A DNA stretch of 54,850 nt, from contig NZ_JNLX01000003.1 in NCBI RefSeq assembly GCF_000715495.1, positions 1-54,850 of the forward strand. Direction: 5' to 3'. The translations under genes were made by a program, and so were the position numbers. Below the pieces are notes generated by a model, which was not told where the DNA came from, ran no database searches, and worked only from the letters and a program-made list of their open reading frames with translations. The DNA comes from Hymenobacter sp. IS2118. GTDB taxonomy: Bacteria > Bacteroidota > Bacteroidia > Cytophagales > Hymenobacteraceae. Shown piece by piece: positions 45,600-54,504 of this stretch (position 1 is its first letter; each line of letters starts with the position of its first letter).

Positions 45600-46625
45600 T
45601 CAGTGCGCGAAGGTGGGAGCGTAAAACAGCTCCAGGAAATGGGTAATGGCCGCCGTTTCCAGCAAAAACCCGTCGTGCCCGTAACGCGAATCCAGCTCGG
45701 CATACATGGCGCCCGGAATGTGGTTGGCCAGCTCCCGCTGCTCGCGAAGCGGGAAAAGCACATCGGACGTAATGCCCAGCACCAGCGTGCGGGCCCCGAT
45801 GCGCCGCAGCGCCGCTGGCACCCCGCCCCGGTTGCGGCCCAGATGGTGAGAGTCCATGCTTCGGCTCAGGGCCACGTAGCTGTAGGCGTCGAAGCGCGCC
45901 ACCAGCTTATCGCCCTGGTAGCGTTGGTAGGCGCTGGCGCGGTGTTCGCCCGGCAGCTCATTGTCGGGGTCGGTTTGGGTTTCGGCGTAGGCAGAATAGC
46001 TGCGATAGCTGAGCAAGGCCACGGCGCGGGCGGCGCGCAGGCCGTCGTCGCCGCCGCCGGGCTGGCCGGCCGCGTACGTCGGGTCGGCCTCAATGGCCAG
46101 CCGTTGGGCTTCGTTGAAGGCAATGCCCCAGGCCGAGTGCCGCGCATTGGTGGCAATAACGACCAGATGGTCGAATAAATCCGGGCGCTGCACGGCCCAC
46201 TCCAGCGCCTGCTGCCCGCCCAGCGAGCCGCCAATGAGCGTGTGAATGTCCGTGATTTCCAGCTCCTGACGCAGGGCCTCGTGCGCCGCCACCAAGTCGC
46301 GGATGGTGAGGCGGGGGAAATGCTGGAAGCGCGCCTGGCCCGTGGCCGGATTGGCATCGAGCGGGCCGGTGCTGCCGTAGCAGGAGCCCAGCACGTTGGC
46401 GCACACGACGAACCACTCGGCCGGGTCGTAGTAGCAGCCGGGGCCTACCAGCCCCGGCCACCAGCTCAGCACATCGGCATTGGCCGTGAGGGCATGGCAC
46501 ACCCACACCACGTTATCGCGGTTTTCATTAAGCTGCCCCCAGGTTTGGTAGGCCACGCGGGCCCCGGCCAGCGTTTCGCCGCTTTCCAGCGTCAGGTTGG
46601 GGAGGTGGAAAATATGGTTTGGCAT
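45600..46625 (-). CDS. metX: Homoserine O-acetyltransferase
   Basis: 341 residues. Alpha/beta-hydrolase fold with VCHALTANADVLSWWPGLVG, nucleophile Ser134 in IGGSLGGQQALEWA, Asp in LGITSDVLFPL and His317 in SRYGHDGFLLE. It transfers acetyl (or possibly succinyl) from CoA to homoserine, activating it for sulfhydrylation by the MetY product encoded just upstream. The family usually covers about 350-380 residues, so this is a compact but complete member. Same strand and probably same transcript as the metY and peroxiredoxin-like genes, under the leader at 49089-49422. Confidence 0.94.
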   Translation of the reverse strand: MPNHIFHLPNLTLESGETLAGARVAYQTWGQLNENRDNVVWVCHALTANADVLSWWPGLVGPGCYYDPAEWFVVCANVLGSCYGSTGPLDANPATGQARFQHFPRLTIRDLVAAHEALRQELEITDIHTLIGGSLGGQQALEWAVQRPDLFDHLVVIATNARHSAWGIAFNEAQRLAIEADPTYAAGQPGGGDDGLRAARAVALLSYRSYSAYAETQTDPDNELPGEHRASAYQRYQGDKLVARFDAYSYVALSRSMDSHHLGRNRGGVPAALRRIGARTLVLGITSDVLFPLREQRELANHIPGAMYAELDSRYGHDGFLLETAAITHFLELFYAPTFAH

Positions 46626-46641
46626 TACTCGAACAGTTTTT

Positions 46642-46730
46642 TTTCACCGCAGAAGGCGCAGAGGATTTCGCAGAGGGCCGCAGAAGCTTCTGCGTCTTCT
46701 GCGAAACCTTCTGCGCCTTCTGCGGTGAAA
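46642..46730. repeat. TTCTGCGCCTTCTGCGG-type inverted repeat inside the metY-metX gap
   Basis: Two arms of about 43 bases (TTTCACCGCAGAAGGCGCAG... and its complement ...TTCTGCGCCTTCTGCGGTGA) pair with about five mismatches and almost no loop. Each arm is a string of CGCAGA words. It occupies nearly the whole 113-bp gap between metY and metX. Confidence 0.8.
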
Positions 46731-46738
46731 TTTTGAGG

Positions 46739-48887
<2,149 letters not shown>

Positions 48888-49088
48888 ACGAAGTCGAAAA
48901 AATTATCTGGTTGAGGGAGAGATACTTATTCGAGGGGAGTGGCCCACGCAGGGCGGCAGTCTGGCGCGGCGCGAGCCGGCCCGTAGCCGCACTCAGCGCA
49001 TTCGAGGCACCCGCGGGGCCACAACGGGCACCAGGCGCAACGGCATTCCCACGAAGAAGAAAGAGAAGGTTGTTAAGCCGCGCTCAGG
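48888..49088 (-). other. Leader segment between the poly-Cys ORF and the peroxiredoxin gene
   Basis: Read on the minus strand: about 45 nt behind the poly-Cys stop codon includes a pyrimidine-rich run (CCTTCTCTTTCTTCTTCG, about 49053-49070), then GC-rich DNA full of CGCG and GGCC words that can form several alternative stems. A 17-codon frame starting ATGCCGTTGCGC lies at about 49048-48995. No clean intrinsic terminator (stem plus T-run) is visible, so attenuation here would have to work by translation coupling or Rho. Confidence 0.4.
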
Positions 49089-49124
49089 CTAGCAACAACA
49101 CGGGCGACAACAGCACATTCGCAT
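49089..49124 (-). CDS. Poly-cysteine leader peptide (MRMCCCRPCCC)
   Basis: Eleven codons, ATG CGA ATG TGC TGT TGT CGC CCG TGT TGT TGC, then TAG: six of eleven residues are Cys, with both runs close to the stop codon. The frame is open back to an ATG at 49247 (52 residues, starting METTSRPAFLLPTAPAA), so the Cys run may be either a short peptide or the end of a longer leader. It lies between a SAM aptamer and a sulfur operon. Cys-rich leader ORFs upstream of sulfur genes act as cysteine-responsive attenuators in mycobacteria: when Cys-tRNA is scarce, ribosomes stall at the run. The same role here is inferred. Confidence 0.6.
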   Translation of the reverse strand: MRMCCCRPCCC

Positions 49125-49142
49125 TCGTGCCGGACACGATGC
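49121..49142 (-). promoter_or_regulatory. Hairpin covering the poly-Cys ORF start codon
   Basis: On the minus strand GCATCGTG-tccgg-CACGAATGC forms an 8-bp stem with one bulged A. The first ATG of the short poly-Cys ORF lies in its 3' arm. Translation from that ATG would need this stem opened, for example by ribosomes coming from the upstream ATG 49247. Confidence 0.5.
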
Positions 49143-49247
49143 CACGCTCCGGCCGCCATCGGTCGAAACGAAGAAGCCCGAAACCAGGGTGCACAAAGCA
49201 GCCGGCGCAGTCGGGAGGAGAAAAGCAGGACGTGAGGTAGTTTCCAT

Positions 49248-49355
49248 GGCACTCGAATCATCTGTCCCAGTGCCGCCGAAGCCGCAGGTGGGTAGGAATT
49301 GGCACCTTTCATTTTGTGAAGGTTGCCAGTGGGTCACGGAGCCTATTCTCTCGCC
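49248..49355 (-). promoter_or_regulatory. SAM riboswitch-like aptamer (S-box clan)
   Basis: Minus strand. The core words CTGGCAACC and GGTGCCAATTCC match the S-box/SAM-I consensus (GGCAACC...GGTGCtAATTCC). P3 forms as GGCA-a-CC plus TTCA closed on TGAA-a-GG plus TGCC. P4 is likely CCCA.../...TGGG, and P1 is GGCG..GAAT (49355-49345) with ATTC..TGCC (49258-49248), with a 3x3 internal mismatch. CAGATGA before the P1 3' strand also fits. The P2 arm is short and atypical, so it may be a SAM-I/IV variant. It lies about 360 nt ahead of the peroxiredoxin-metY-metX genes, the expected target set for SAM feedback. Confidence 0.75.
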
Positions 49356-49414
49356 ACTTCTGTATAAAACTTAAAACTGCCCGCCGTTAGCAGGGAGTAC
49401 CGGGTTGGTGAGGG

Positions 49415-49446
49415 CAAATGTAAGGGAGAATTTTTTGGATAGGCAA
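49415..49446 (-). promoter_or_regulatory. -33/-7 promoter of the sulfur-amino-acid leader
   Basis: Minus strand: CTTG (a near -33 TTTG) at about 49447-49444, 21 nt spacing, then TACATTTG (49422-49415), an exact -7 box. Transcription would begin near 49408, about 50 nt before the SAM aptamer. Confidence 0.6.
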
Positions 49447-49555
49447 GCGTGCCGGCAAAAATAATTTTTCCGGAGCCCAAACGAGCCTGCAAAAAAAGCG
49501 CGAAGCACCGTGCTGAGAAAAGCGCGAATCGGGTTATGCAAAACCGCTAAAACAC

Positions 49556-49588
49556 AAAAAAGCCACCCTGAAACAGAGTGGCCTTTCT
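49556..49588 (-). terminator. Terminator behind the LysM gene
   Basis: Minus strand: stem GCCACTCTG-ttt-CAGGGTGGC (one G-U pair) followed by six Ts, 25 nt behind the LysM gene stop. Confidence 0.8.
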
Positions 49589-49612
49589 CACCTTTTTTCT
49601 GCAAAAAAGTAC

Positions 49613-49897
49613 CTAGAGACTAGGTAGGGTCAACACCTGGCCTACTTCAATCAGGTCAGGGTTGTTGCCGATGATGGCCTTGTTGGCCTCGTATATCTGT
49701 GGCCACTTGGCGGCATCGCCGTAGTGGTTCTTAGCAATTTTAGAAAGCGAGTCGCCGCTCACCACGGTATACGTTTCTCCGGTGGCGGCTGGATTGGCAG
49801 CGTTGCCAAAGAAGTCGGTGGCACCGGTACCGGTTTTCGCGGCGGGCTCTACGGGCTTTTGTTCGCCTTTGTCGCTGAGGAAATCAAGAAGTCCCAT
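49613..49897 (-). CDS. Small LysM-domain protein
   Basis: 94 residues from ATG 49897 (GLLDFLSDKGEQKP). No signal peptide. A Gly/Ala/Thr-rich linker (about 20-40) leads to one LysM domain at 42-91 (TYTVVSGDSLSKIAKNHYGD, then WPQIYEANKAIIGNNPDLIE and VGQVLTLPSL). This is the YgaU/LysM-BON pattern without the BON domain; such proteins bind peptidoglycan or potassium-linked partners, but the role here is unknown. The frame extends four codons upstream, but the GLLDFL start is typical of the group. Confidence 0.85.
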   Translation of the reverse strand: MGLLDFLSDKGEQKPVEPAAKTGTGATDFFGNAANPAATGETYTVVSGDSLSKIAKNHYGDAAKWPQIYEANKAIIGNNPDLIEVGQVLTLPSL

Positions 49898-50076
49898 GAA
49901 TGGTTTCAAATTAAATGAAAAAATAGCCGACTGGTTCTAGCCATGCCAACAAAACAACTATACGGGCCCGCCGAAGCGGGGTTTCGTTCTAAACTCTTTT
50001 GCCTGTGGGCCGTAAGCCGACGAGCCCATGCTTTTGGGTTTGGCTATTCTTTTCTTTCACACAAAAATCTGTTCCG

Positions 50077-50496
50077 ATGAAAACCAATTCCCTCTTTTCG
50101 CTTCGTTATATCGCCAGCCTGTTGCTGCTCATGTCGCTGTTTGTTACTGCCTGTGGCAGCGATAAAGGCAAGGTAGAAGGCGTGAACATGCTGTACGGTA
50201 CCGACAGCAAGGTATGGAAAACTGCTAAAGAAACCGATGCCACCGGCGACAAAATGACGCAAACCGACGCGCAGGAGAACGAGGAGCTGCGCATTTTTGC
50301 CAACGGCACCTACAACATGACCGGCGCCAGTGGCGCAGTAACGGGAAAATACACGTTTGACCAGGCTGGCAAATCGATTACCATGACGCCTGACGGCTCG
50401 GCCACGAGCAATACCTTCGCCGTGGAAACCCTCACCGACGACAAGCTCACCCTGAAGTCGGCCGACGGCGCGGCCCTGATGCTGGAAGCTGAGTAA
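50077..50496 (+). CDS. Small lipoprotein of unknown function
   Basis: 139 residues from ATG 50077. Signal peptide with lipobox LFVTAC (Cys26). The mature part reads VWKTAKETDATGDKMTQTDA, LRIFANGTYNMTG, VTGKYTFDQAGKSITM and FAVETLTDDKLTLKSADGAA. This is the lipocalin-like/META-type fold (a W-K start, then paired strands with TF-x-x-D and L-x-L-x-S/D-D-K-L-x-L) seen in Bacteroidota lipoproteins. Ligand and partner are unknown. It stands alone and ends before a strong terminator. Confidence 0.8.
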   Translation: MKTNSLFSLRYIASLLLLMSLFVTACGSDKGKVEGVNMLYGTDSKVWKTAKETDATGDKMTQTDAQENEELRIFANGTYNMTGASGAVTGKYTFDQAGKSITMTPDGSATSNTFAVETLTDDKLTLKSADGAALMLEAE

Positions 50497-50515
50497 GCAC
50501 CCCTCAATTCCATTG

Positions 50516-50552
50516 AAAAAGCCCCGAACCACTATGGTTCGGGGCTTTTTTT
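50516..50552 (+). terminator. Terminator behind the lipoprotein gene
   Basis: Stem AGCCCCGAACC-actat-GGTTCGGGGCT with five As before and seven Ts after, 20 nt behind the stop. Confidence 0.9.
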
Positions 50553-50665
50553 GTGCCGAAAGTGGGGCAAATGAAAGAGGCGCCAGCGCAAATGCCTGCT
50601 AGCTTGCAACCTCAAACCGCGCGGTTCAATCCTACTGCTGAATCCTGGCTCATTTGCTTCTATCC

Positions 50666-53278
50666 ATGCGTTCCGTTTCCCGATACGTGCTTGCCCTCGG
50701 CCTTTTATGCGGGCTGATTTCTACTCCAGCCCAGGCCCAGGTGCCCGCCGCCCTGCCGGTGCACGCACTGCGCAGCATCAATCCCGCCGATACCAACTTT
50801 GAGGATTTAGAATTCCTGACCCGGGAAATTGGCCCGGCGCGGGTGGTGATGCTCGGCGAGCCCACCCACGGCGAGGGCAATGTGTTCGAGGCCAAAATCC
50901 GGCTGATTCGCTTTTTGCGGGAGAAAATGGGGTTTACCACCCTGGCGTTTGAGAGTGGGTTTTACGATTTGCACAAGGCGCAGCAGGAATTGGAAGCCGG
51001 CAAAACCGCGCAGGAAACGATAGGCAATAGCGTGTTTCCGATTTGGACGGAACAGCGGGAATTCCAGGCCGTGCTGCCGCTCATTGGCAAAGGCAAGCTG
51101 CGCGTGGCCGGCTTCGACCCGCAGCTGACCGGCGAGTACAGCGAGGCGCTGGTGGAGGAATTAGAAGCGTTTCTGGCCCCTGAGAAAGGCGCGGCGGCCG
51201 TTAACTACGACCACCTGGAAGAAGTGGTGAGCTACATGGGCGAGCATTACATCTTTCAGCCTTCCGCTTCTTTGCCCTTGTTCGAGAAGGAGCTGGACAA
51301 AGCCACGCGCCTCGCCGCCAAAGCAGCGGCGAGCAGCAACTCCACGCGCCGCGCCGAAGCCGCTTTCTGGCAGCAATGCCTGCGGAGCTTACTGCTCCAG
51401 GGCCGCAACTATGCGCTCAACAAACCCGGCGAGAAAACCGAATCCGAATTTAAAGCCAAAGACAGCAACCCGCGCGACGCCCAAATGGCCGAAAACCTGT
51501 TGTGGTACCTCCGGCAGCACCCGCAGGAGAAGGTGATTTGCTGGGCGGCACTGCCACATCTGGCCAACAAAGCTGAATTATTGGAGAACGCCGAAATGAA
51601 AGAGTACCGGCCAATGGGTCGCACCGTGAAAGCCGCCCTTGGCCCCGACCAGGTGTACATTTTGGGTACCCTGGCCGGCGGAGGCAGCCACGGCGCTTTT
51701 GGCCTGAACGTGAAGCCCGTGCCCACGCCGGCCGTTGGCACGCTGGAGGCGGAGTTGCTGGCCCAACCGGCCGACTACGCTTTTGTGAGCCTGAAGCACG
51801 ATGCCGCGGGGCAAAATATCACAACGTATGCTTTTGAATATGAGCCGCTGGCGGGCCCGTGGAGCGAAGTAGTTGACGGATTTTTGTGGCTGCGCGCCGT
51901 GAACCCGCCTCACCGCGGCGCGGCCGTTGCCATCGCCGGTGCCGCCCCAGCCGATGCGGAAACCATTGCCGGGGCGTCGCCGGGCCTGCTGAACCCGGCC
52001 CAGAGTCCCCAGCGCGTGCGCGCCCCGCAAGCCAGCGCAACCAGCCAAACGGTGCGCGGCCAAGTGCTCGACCGCAAAACCAACGCCCCCGTGCCATATG
52101 CTTCCGTATCGGTGCCCACTCAGGGAGTGGGTACGGTGGCCAATGGCGAGGGTCAGTTTGCTCTGGCCGCACCAGCGGGTAGCATCCTGCAAGTCAGCAG
52201 CGTGGGCTATGCCACGGTCAATGTCAAGCTCACGGCAGATGCCTCGCTTCTGACGCTGCGGCTGGTGCCGGCCGCCACCGAGCTGCAGGAAGTGCAGGTG
52301 CGCGGCGAAAGCTTGGACCCGCGCAAAATCATGAAGAAAGTGCTGGCGGCCCTGCCCCAGAACTACGAGCAGGAAGACTACAGCGCCGAAGTGTACACCC
52401 ACCGCCGGGTACTAAGTTTCGATACCCTAAGCTTCGAGAGCGAATACGTGAGCCAAGTGCTGGAGCCCGCGGGCTACCGGAACTGGGGCGGCGGCTTTTT
52501 GATGCTGGGCTCCGTAGAGCAACACCGGGTGAAGGAAATGCGCATCCTAAAAACGCTACCAGGCGCGGGATACAAGTACTACGGGGGCGCTATATGGGGC
52601 GGACAGGGGTTTTTGACTGCCAGCGCCGACCCAATCCGTATTTCGCCGCTATTCAAGACCAAAACCTTGGGCAAGTTCCGGCTCCACTTGGATAGTGTGT
52701 TGACCCAAAATGGCGAAAACCTGTACGTCATCAGCTTCGCAGCCAAGAGGGCCAATCATCGCAGCACCGGCACGTACCTGATGGCGGGCTATTCTGGGCG
52801 CGTGTACGTGCAGCAAAGCAACCTCGCGGTAACCCACTATGAAGCGCTGTGGCAAACGGATACGGTGACCTACAATGCTGTGGCCCGCAAGTACTACGGA
52901 CGACGGAACCTGACAGCACAGCTCTACAGCACTATTTTCGCTGATTCCCGCACCGACCACATGGTGGAGTACACCCGCGGGGCAAACGGCCGCTACCATG
53001 TGCAGCGCAGCGTGGGGCAGGGCCTCAGCAGCGGTCGGGTATTAGGCGGTAAGCCGTTCTATCGGCAGTCTTCTTGTGTGGAATATTTTGTGCCGCTGCC
53101 GCCAAGCACCCCTTTGCCGGCATTGAGTTCCAAAATTAGTCCGACAATAGACCCTCGTTCCGCCAATAGAGAACTGTTTCAGCTGCAATACACCGACTAC
53201 CACCCGGAGTTCTGGCAAACGTACCAGCGTCCCGACTTGGCGCCCGAAGCAACGGCCCCGCCCGCCGCTAAGCCGTAG
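50666..53278 (+). CDS. Erythromycin-esterase-like domain fused to a CarboxypepD_reg/DUF5686-like region
   Basis: 870 residues from ATG 50666. Signal peptide YVLALGLLCGLISTPAQAQ. Residues about 45-400 match the erythromycin esterase (EreA/B) fold: VVMLGEPTHGEGNVFEAKIR with the catalytic-type His, FTTLAFESGFYD, then VAGFDPQLTGEYSE and ICWAALPHLANKA. Residues about 460-545 are a CarboxypepD_reg-like beta-sandwich (TVRGQVLDRKTNAPVPYASV), and 550-860 resemble the DUF5686/TonB-linked outer-membrane family (DPRKIMKKVLAALPQNYEQE, YSAEVYTHRRVLSF). EreA homologues hydrolyse macrolide lactones, but the wider family has other substrates, so resistance should not be assumed. The signal peptide means export; the C-terminal part suggests the outer membrane. 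Confidence 0.8.
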   Translation: MRSVSRYVLALGLLCGLISTPAQAQVPAALPVHALRSINPADTNFEDLEFLTREIGPARVVMLGEPTHGEGNVFEAKIRLIRFLREKMGFTTLAFESGFYDLHKAQQELEAGKTAQETIGNSVFPIWTEQREFQAVLPLIGKGKLRVAGFDPQLTGEYSEALVEELEAFLAPEKGAAAVNYDHLEEVVSYMGEHYIFQPSASLPLFEKELDKATRLAAKAAASSNSTRRAEAAFWQQCLRSLLLQGRNYALNKPGEKTESEFKAKDSNPRDAQMAENLLWYLRQHPQEKVICWAALPHLANKAELLENAEMKEYRPMGRTVKAALGPDQVYILGTLAGGGSHGAFGLNVKPVPTPAVGTLEAELLAQPADYAFVSLKHDAAGQNITTYAFEYEPLAGPWSEVVDGFLWLRAVNPPHRGAAVAIAGAAPADAETIAGASPGLLNPAQSPQRVRAPQASATSQTVRGQVLDRKTNAPVPYASVSVPTQGVGTVANGEGQFALAAPAGSILQVSSVGYATVNVKLTADASLLTLRLVPAATELQEVQVRGESLDPRKIMKKVLAALPQNYEQEDYSAEVYTHRRVLSFDTLSFESEYVSQVLEPAGYRNWGGGFLMLGSVEQHRVKEMRILKTLPGAGYKYYGGAIWGGQGFLTASADPIRISPLFKTKTLGKFRLHLDSVLTQNGENLYVISFAAKRANHRSTGTYLMAGYSGRVYVQQSNLAVTHYEALWQTDTVTYNAVARKYYGRRNLTAQLYSTIFADSRTDHMVEYTRGANGRYHVQRSVGQGLSSGRVLGGKPFYRQSSCVEYFVPLPPSTPLPALSSKISPTIDPRSANRELFQLQYTDYHPEFWQTYQRPDLAPEATAPPAAKP

Positions 53279-54353
53279 CCGCTTTGGCCGGCCGCTTGCC
53301 AAAAACCCGCGCCACCCAGCGGGGCAAAAACACCATGCCCAGCACCAGATACAGGTAATATGTGACTACCCGGTAGAGCAGCACCAGGAAGCTGGTCATG
53401 GTGGCGGTGCCGATGAACGAGCCGAAGAACGTGGGAAACGCGCCCTCGGCAATGCCCGCGCCGCCCGGCGTGATGGCGATGAGCAGGATGACCTTGTAGG
53501 TGATGTTGCGGGCGAAGATGAACAGGAACGTGCCCGTGCTCATCGGCACGAAGGCTGCGATGAGGCAGCCGATGATGGCGTAGCGGGCCGTCCAGACAAA
53601 GGCCGTGCTTGCGGCGGCGTGCCACCAGTAGCGCGGCCCGTTGCCCCGCAGCTGCACCGAGGCCCGCACCATTTCCTGCCCGTGCTTGTAGGCCTTGCGC
53701 CGCCAGCGCCGCAGAATAGGCAAGGAAAACAGCCGTACCATGAGCCGGCGCACCGACCGCGGATTGACGAAAATAGCGTAGAGCATCAGCCCTGCGTACA
53801 GTGTAACGAAGATGTAGCTCACCCCAAACGCCACCCGCAGTGTGGCCACGAAGCCGGTTTCCAGCGCCTCGTGCGGGTAAAGCCCGGCCCCGGCAATGAG
53901 CACCACCAGGGGCACCATCAGCACGTAGTAGAGGTTGTCGAGCAGGGCCGTAACCATAATGTAGGCCAGGCCTTTGCCCAGCGGAATACCTTCTTTTTCC
54001 AGAATAAACGGGGCGGCGGCTGTGCCGCCCTGCCCCGACGGTAGCACGCAGGAGGCAAACTCCCAAATCATGATAACGTCCAGGGCCTGCCGCCAGCTCA
54101 GCGCACCCTCGGCGATGTGCCGGATGCGGTAGATGTAGCCCAGGTCGCGGGCCGCCAGCACCAGCAGGGCCACCAGCAGCCAGCCCCAGCTTGCGTTTTG
54201 CAGCGGCGCCAGCTCACCGGGCTGGTAGCTCCGGTAAAACAGAAACGCCACCACGCCCAGGCCAATAACGACGGGCAGGATGAGGCGAGAAGGCCGCAGG
54301 CGCTGCAAAAAATTCGCGTCGTTTTCGGAAAGGTCGGGAGGCGTATTGGGCAT
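53268..54353 (-). CDS. YbhN/UPF0104-type lysylphosphatidylglycerol synthase transmembrane protein
   Basis: 361 residues from ATG 54353 (PNTPPDLSENDANF). About eight membrane segments, beginning LILPVVIGLGVVAFLFY. It carries the family motif EFASCVLPSGQGGTAAAPFI with a following helix, and a late ITPGGAGIAEGAFPTFFGSF. Homologues are the membrane part of MprF-type lipid modifiers or YbhN, an inner-membrane lipid-linked protein; no catalytic synthetase domain is attached, so the substrate is open. Its 3' end overlaps the convergent neighbour by 11 bases (53268-53278). Confidence 0.85.
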   Translation of the reverse strand: MPNTPPDLSENDANFLQRLRPSRLILPVVIGLGVVAFLFYRSYQPGELAPLQNASWGWLLVALLVLAARDLGYIYRIRHIAEGALSWRQALDVIMIWEFASCVLPSGQGGTAAAPFILEKEGIPLGKGLAYIMVTALLDNLYYVLMVPLVVLIAGAGLYPHEALETGFVATLRVAFGVSYIFVTLYAGLMLYAIFVNPRSVRRLMVRLFSLPILRRWRRKAYKHGQEMVRASVQLRGNGPRYWWHAAASTAFVWTARYAIIGCLIAAFVPMSTGTFLFIFARNITYKVILLIAITPGGAGIAEGAFPTFFGSFIGTATMTSFLVLLYRVVTYYLYLVLGMVFLPRWVARVFGKRPAKAATA

Positions 54354-54423
54354 GGGAAGTGAAAACGGGCGCAACGCAAAAGTAGGCCGTGGCCGGCTGC
54401 TACAACCCAGCCGGGCGGACTAG

Positions 54424-54469
54424 AAAAAAGAACGTCATGCCCGCACCGCGGAGCATGACGTTCTTTTTT
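54424..54469. terminator. Bidirectional terminator
   Basis: A perfect 17-bp stem AAAAAAGAACGTCATGC / GCATGACGTTCTTTTTT around a 12-nt loop, between the Pro-rich gene (ending at 54505) and the YbhN-like gene start, both minus. Confidence 0.85.
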
Positions 54470-54504
54470 CTCGGGCAAAGCCAGCTAATACCGGTCTGGA
54501 ACCG

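Noticed and set aside
48911..49240. 109-codon plus-strand frame in the sulfur leader
   Set aside because: Basic, low-complexity translation antisense to the leader; the RNA features on the minus strand explain the region better.
49248..49355. T-box or cobalamin riboswitch as the identity of the aptamer
   Set aside because: No T-box sequence and no long B12-box; GGCAACC and GGTGCCAATTCC with the P3 geometry fit the S-box clan.
49371..49604. 77-codon minus-strand frame between the promoter and the LysM gene
   Set aside because: It crosses the LysM terminator and the leader promoter; no family pattern.
50666..51900. Call as a macrolide resistance gene
   Set aside because: Exported and fused to an outer-membrane-type module; the broader family has other substrates, so resistance is not supported.
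53268..53278. 11-bp convergent gene overlap as a special arrangement
   Set aside because: Short tail-to-tail overlaps are common in compact bacterial genomes; nothing else marks it.
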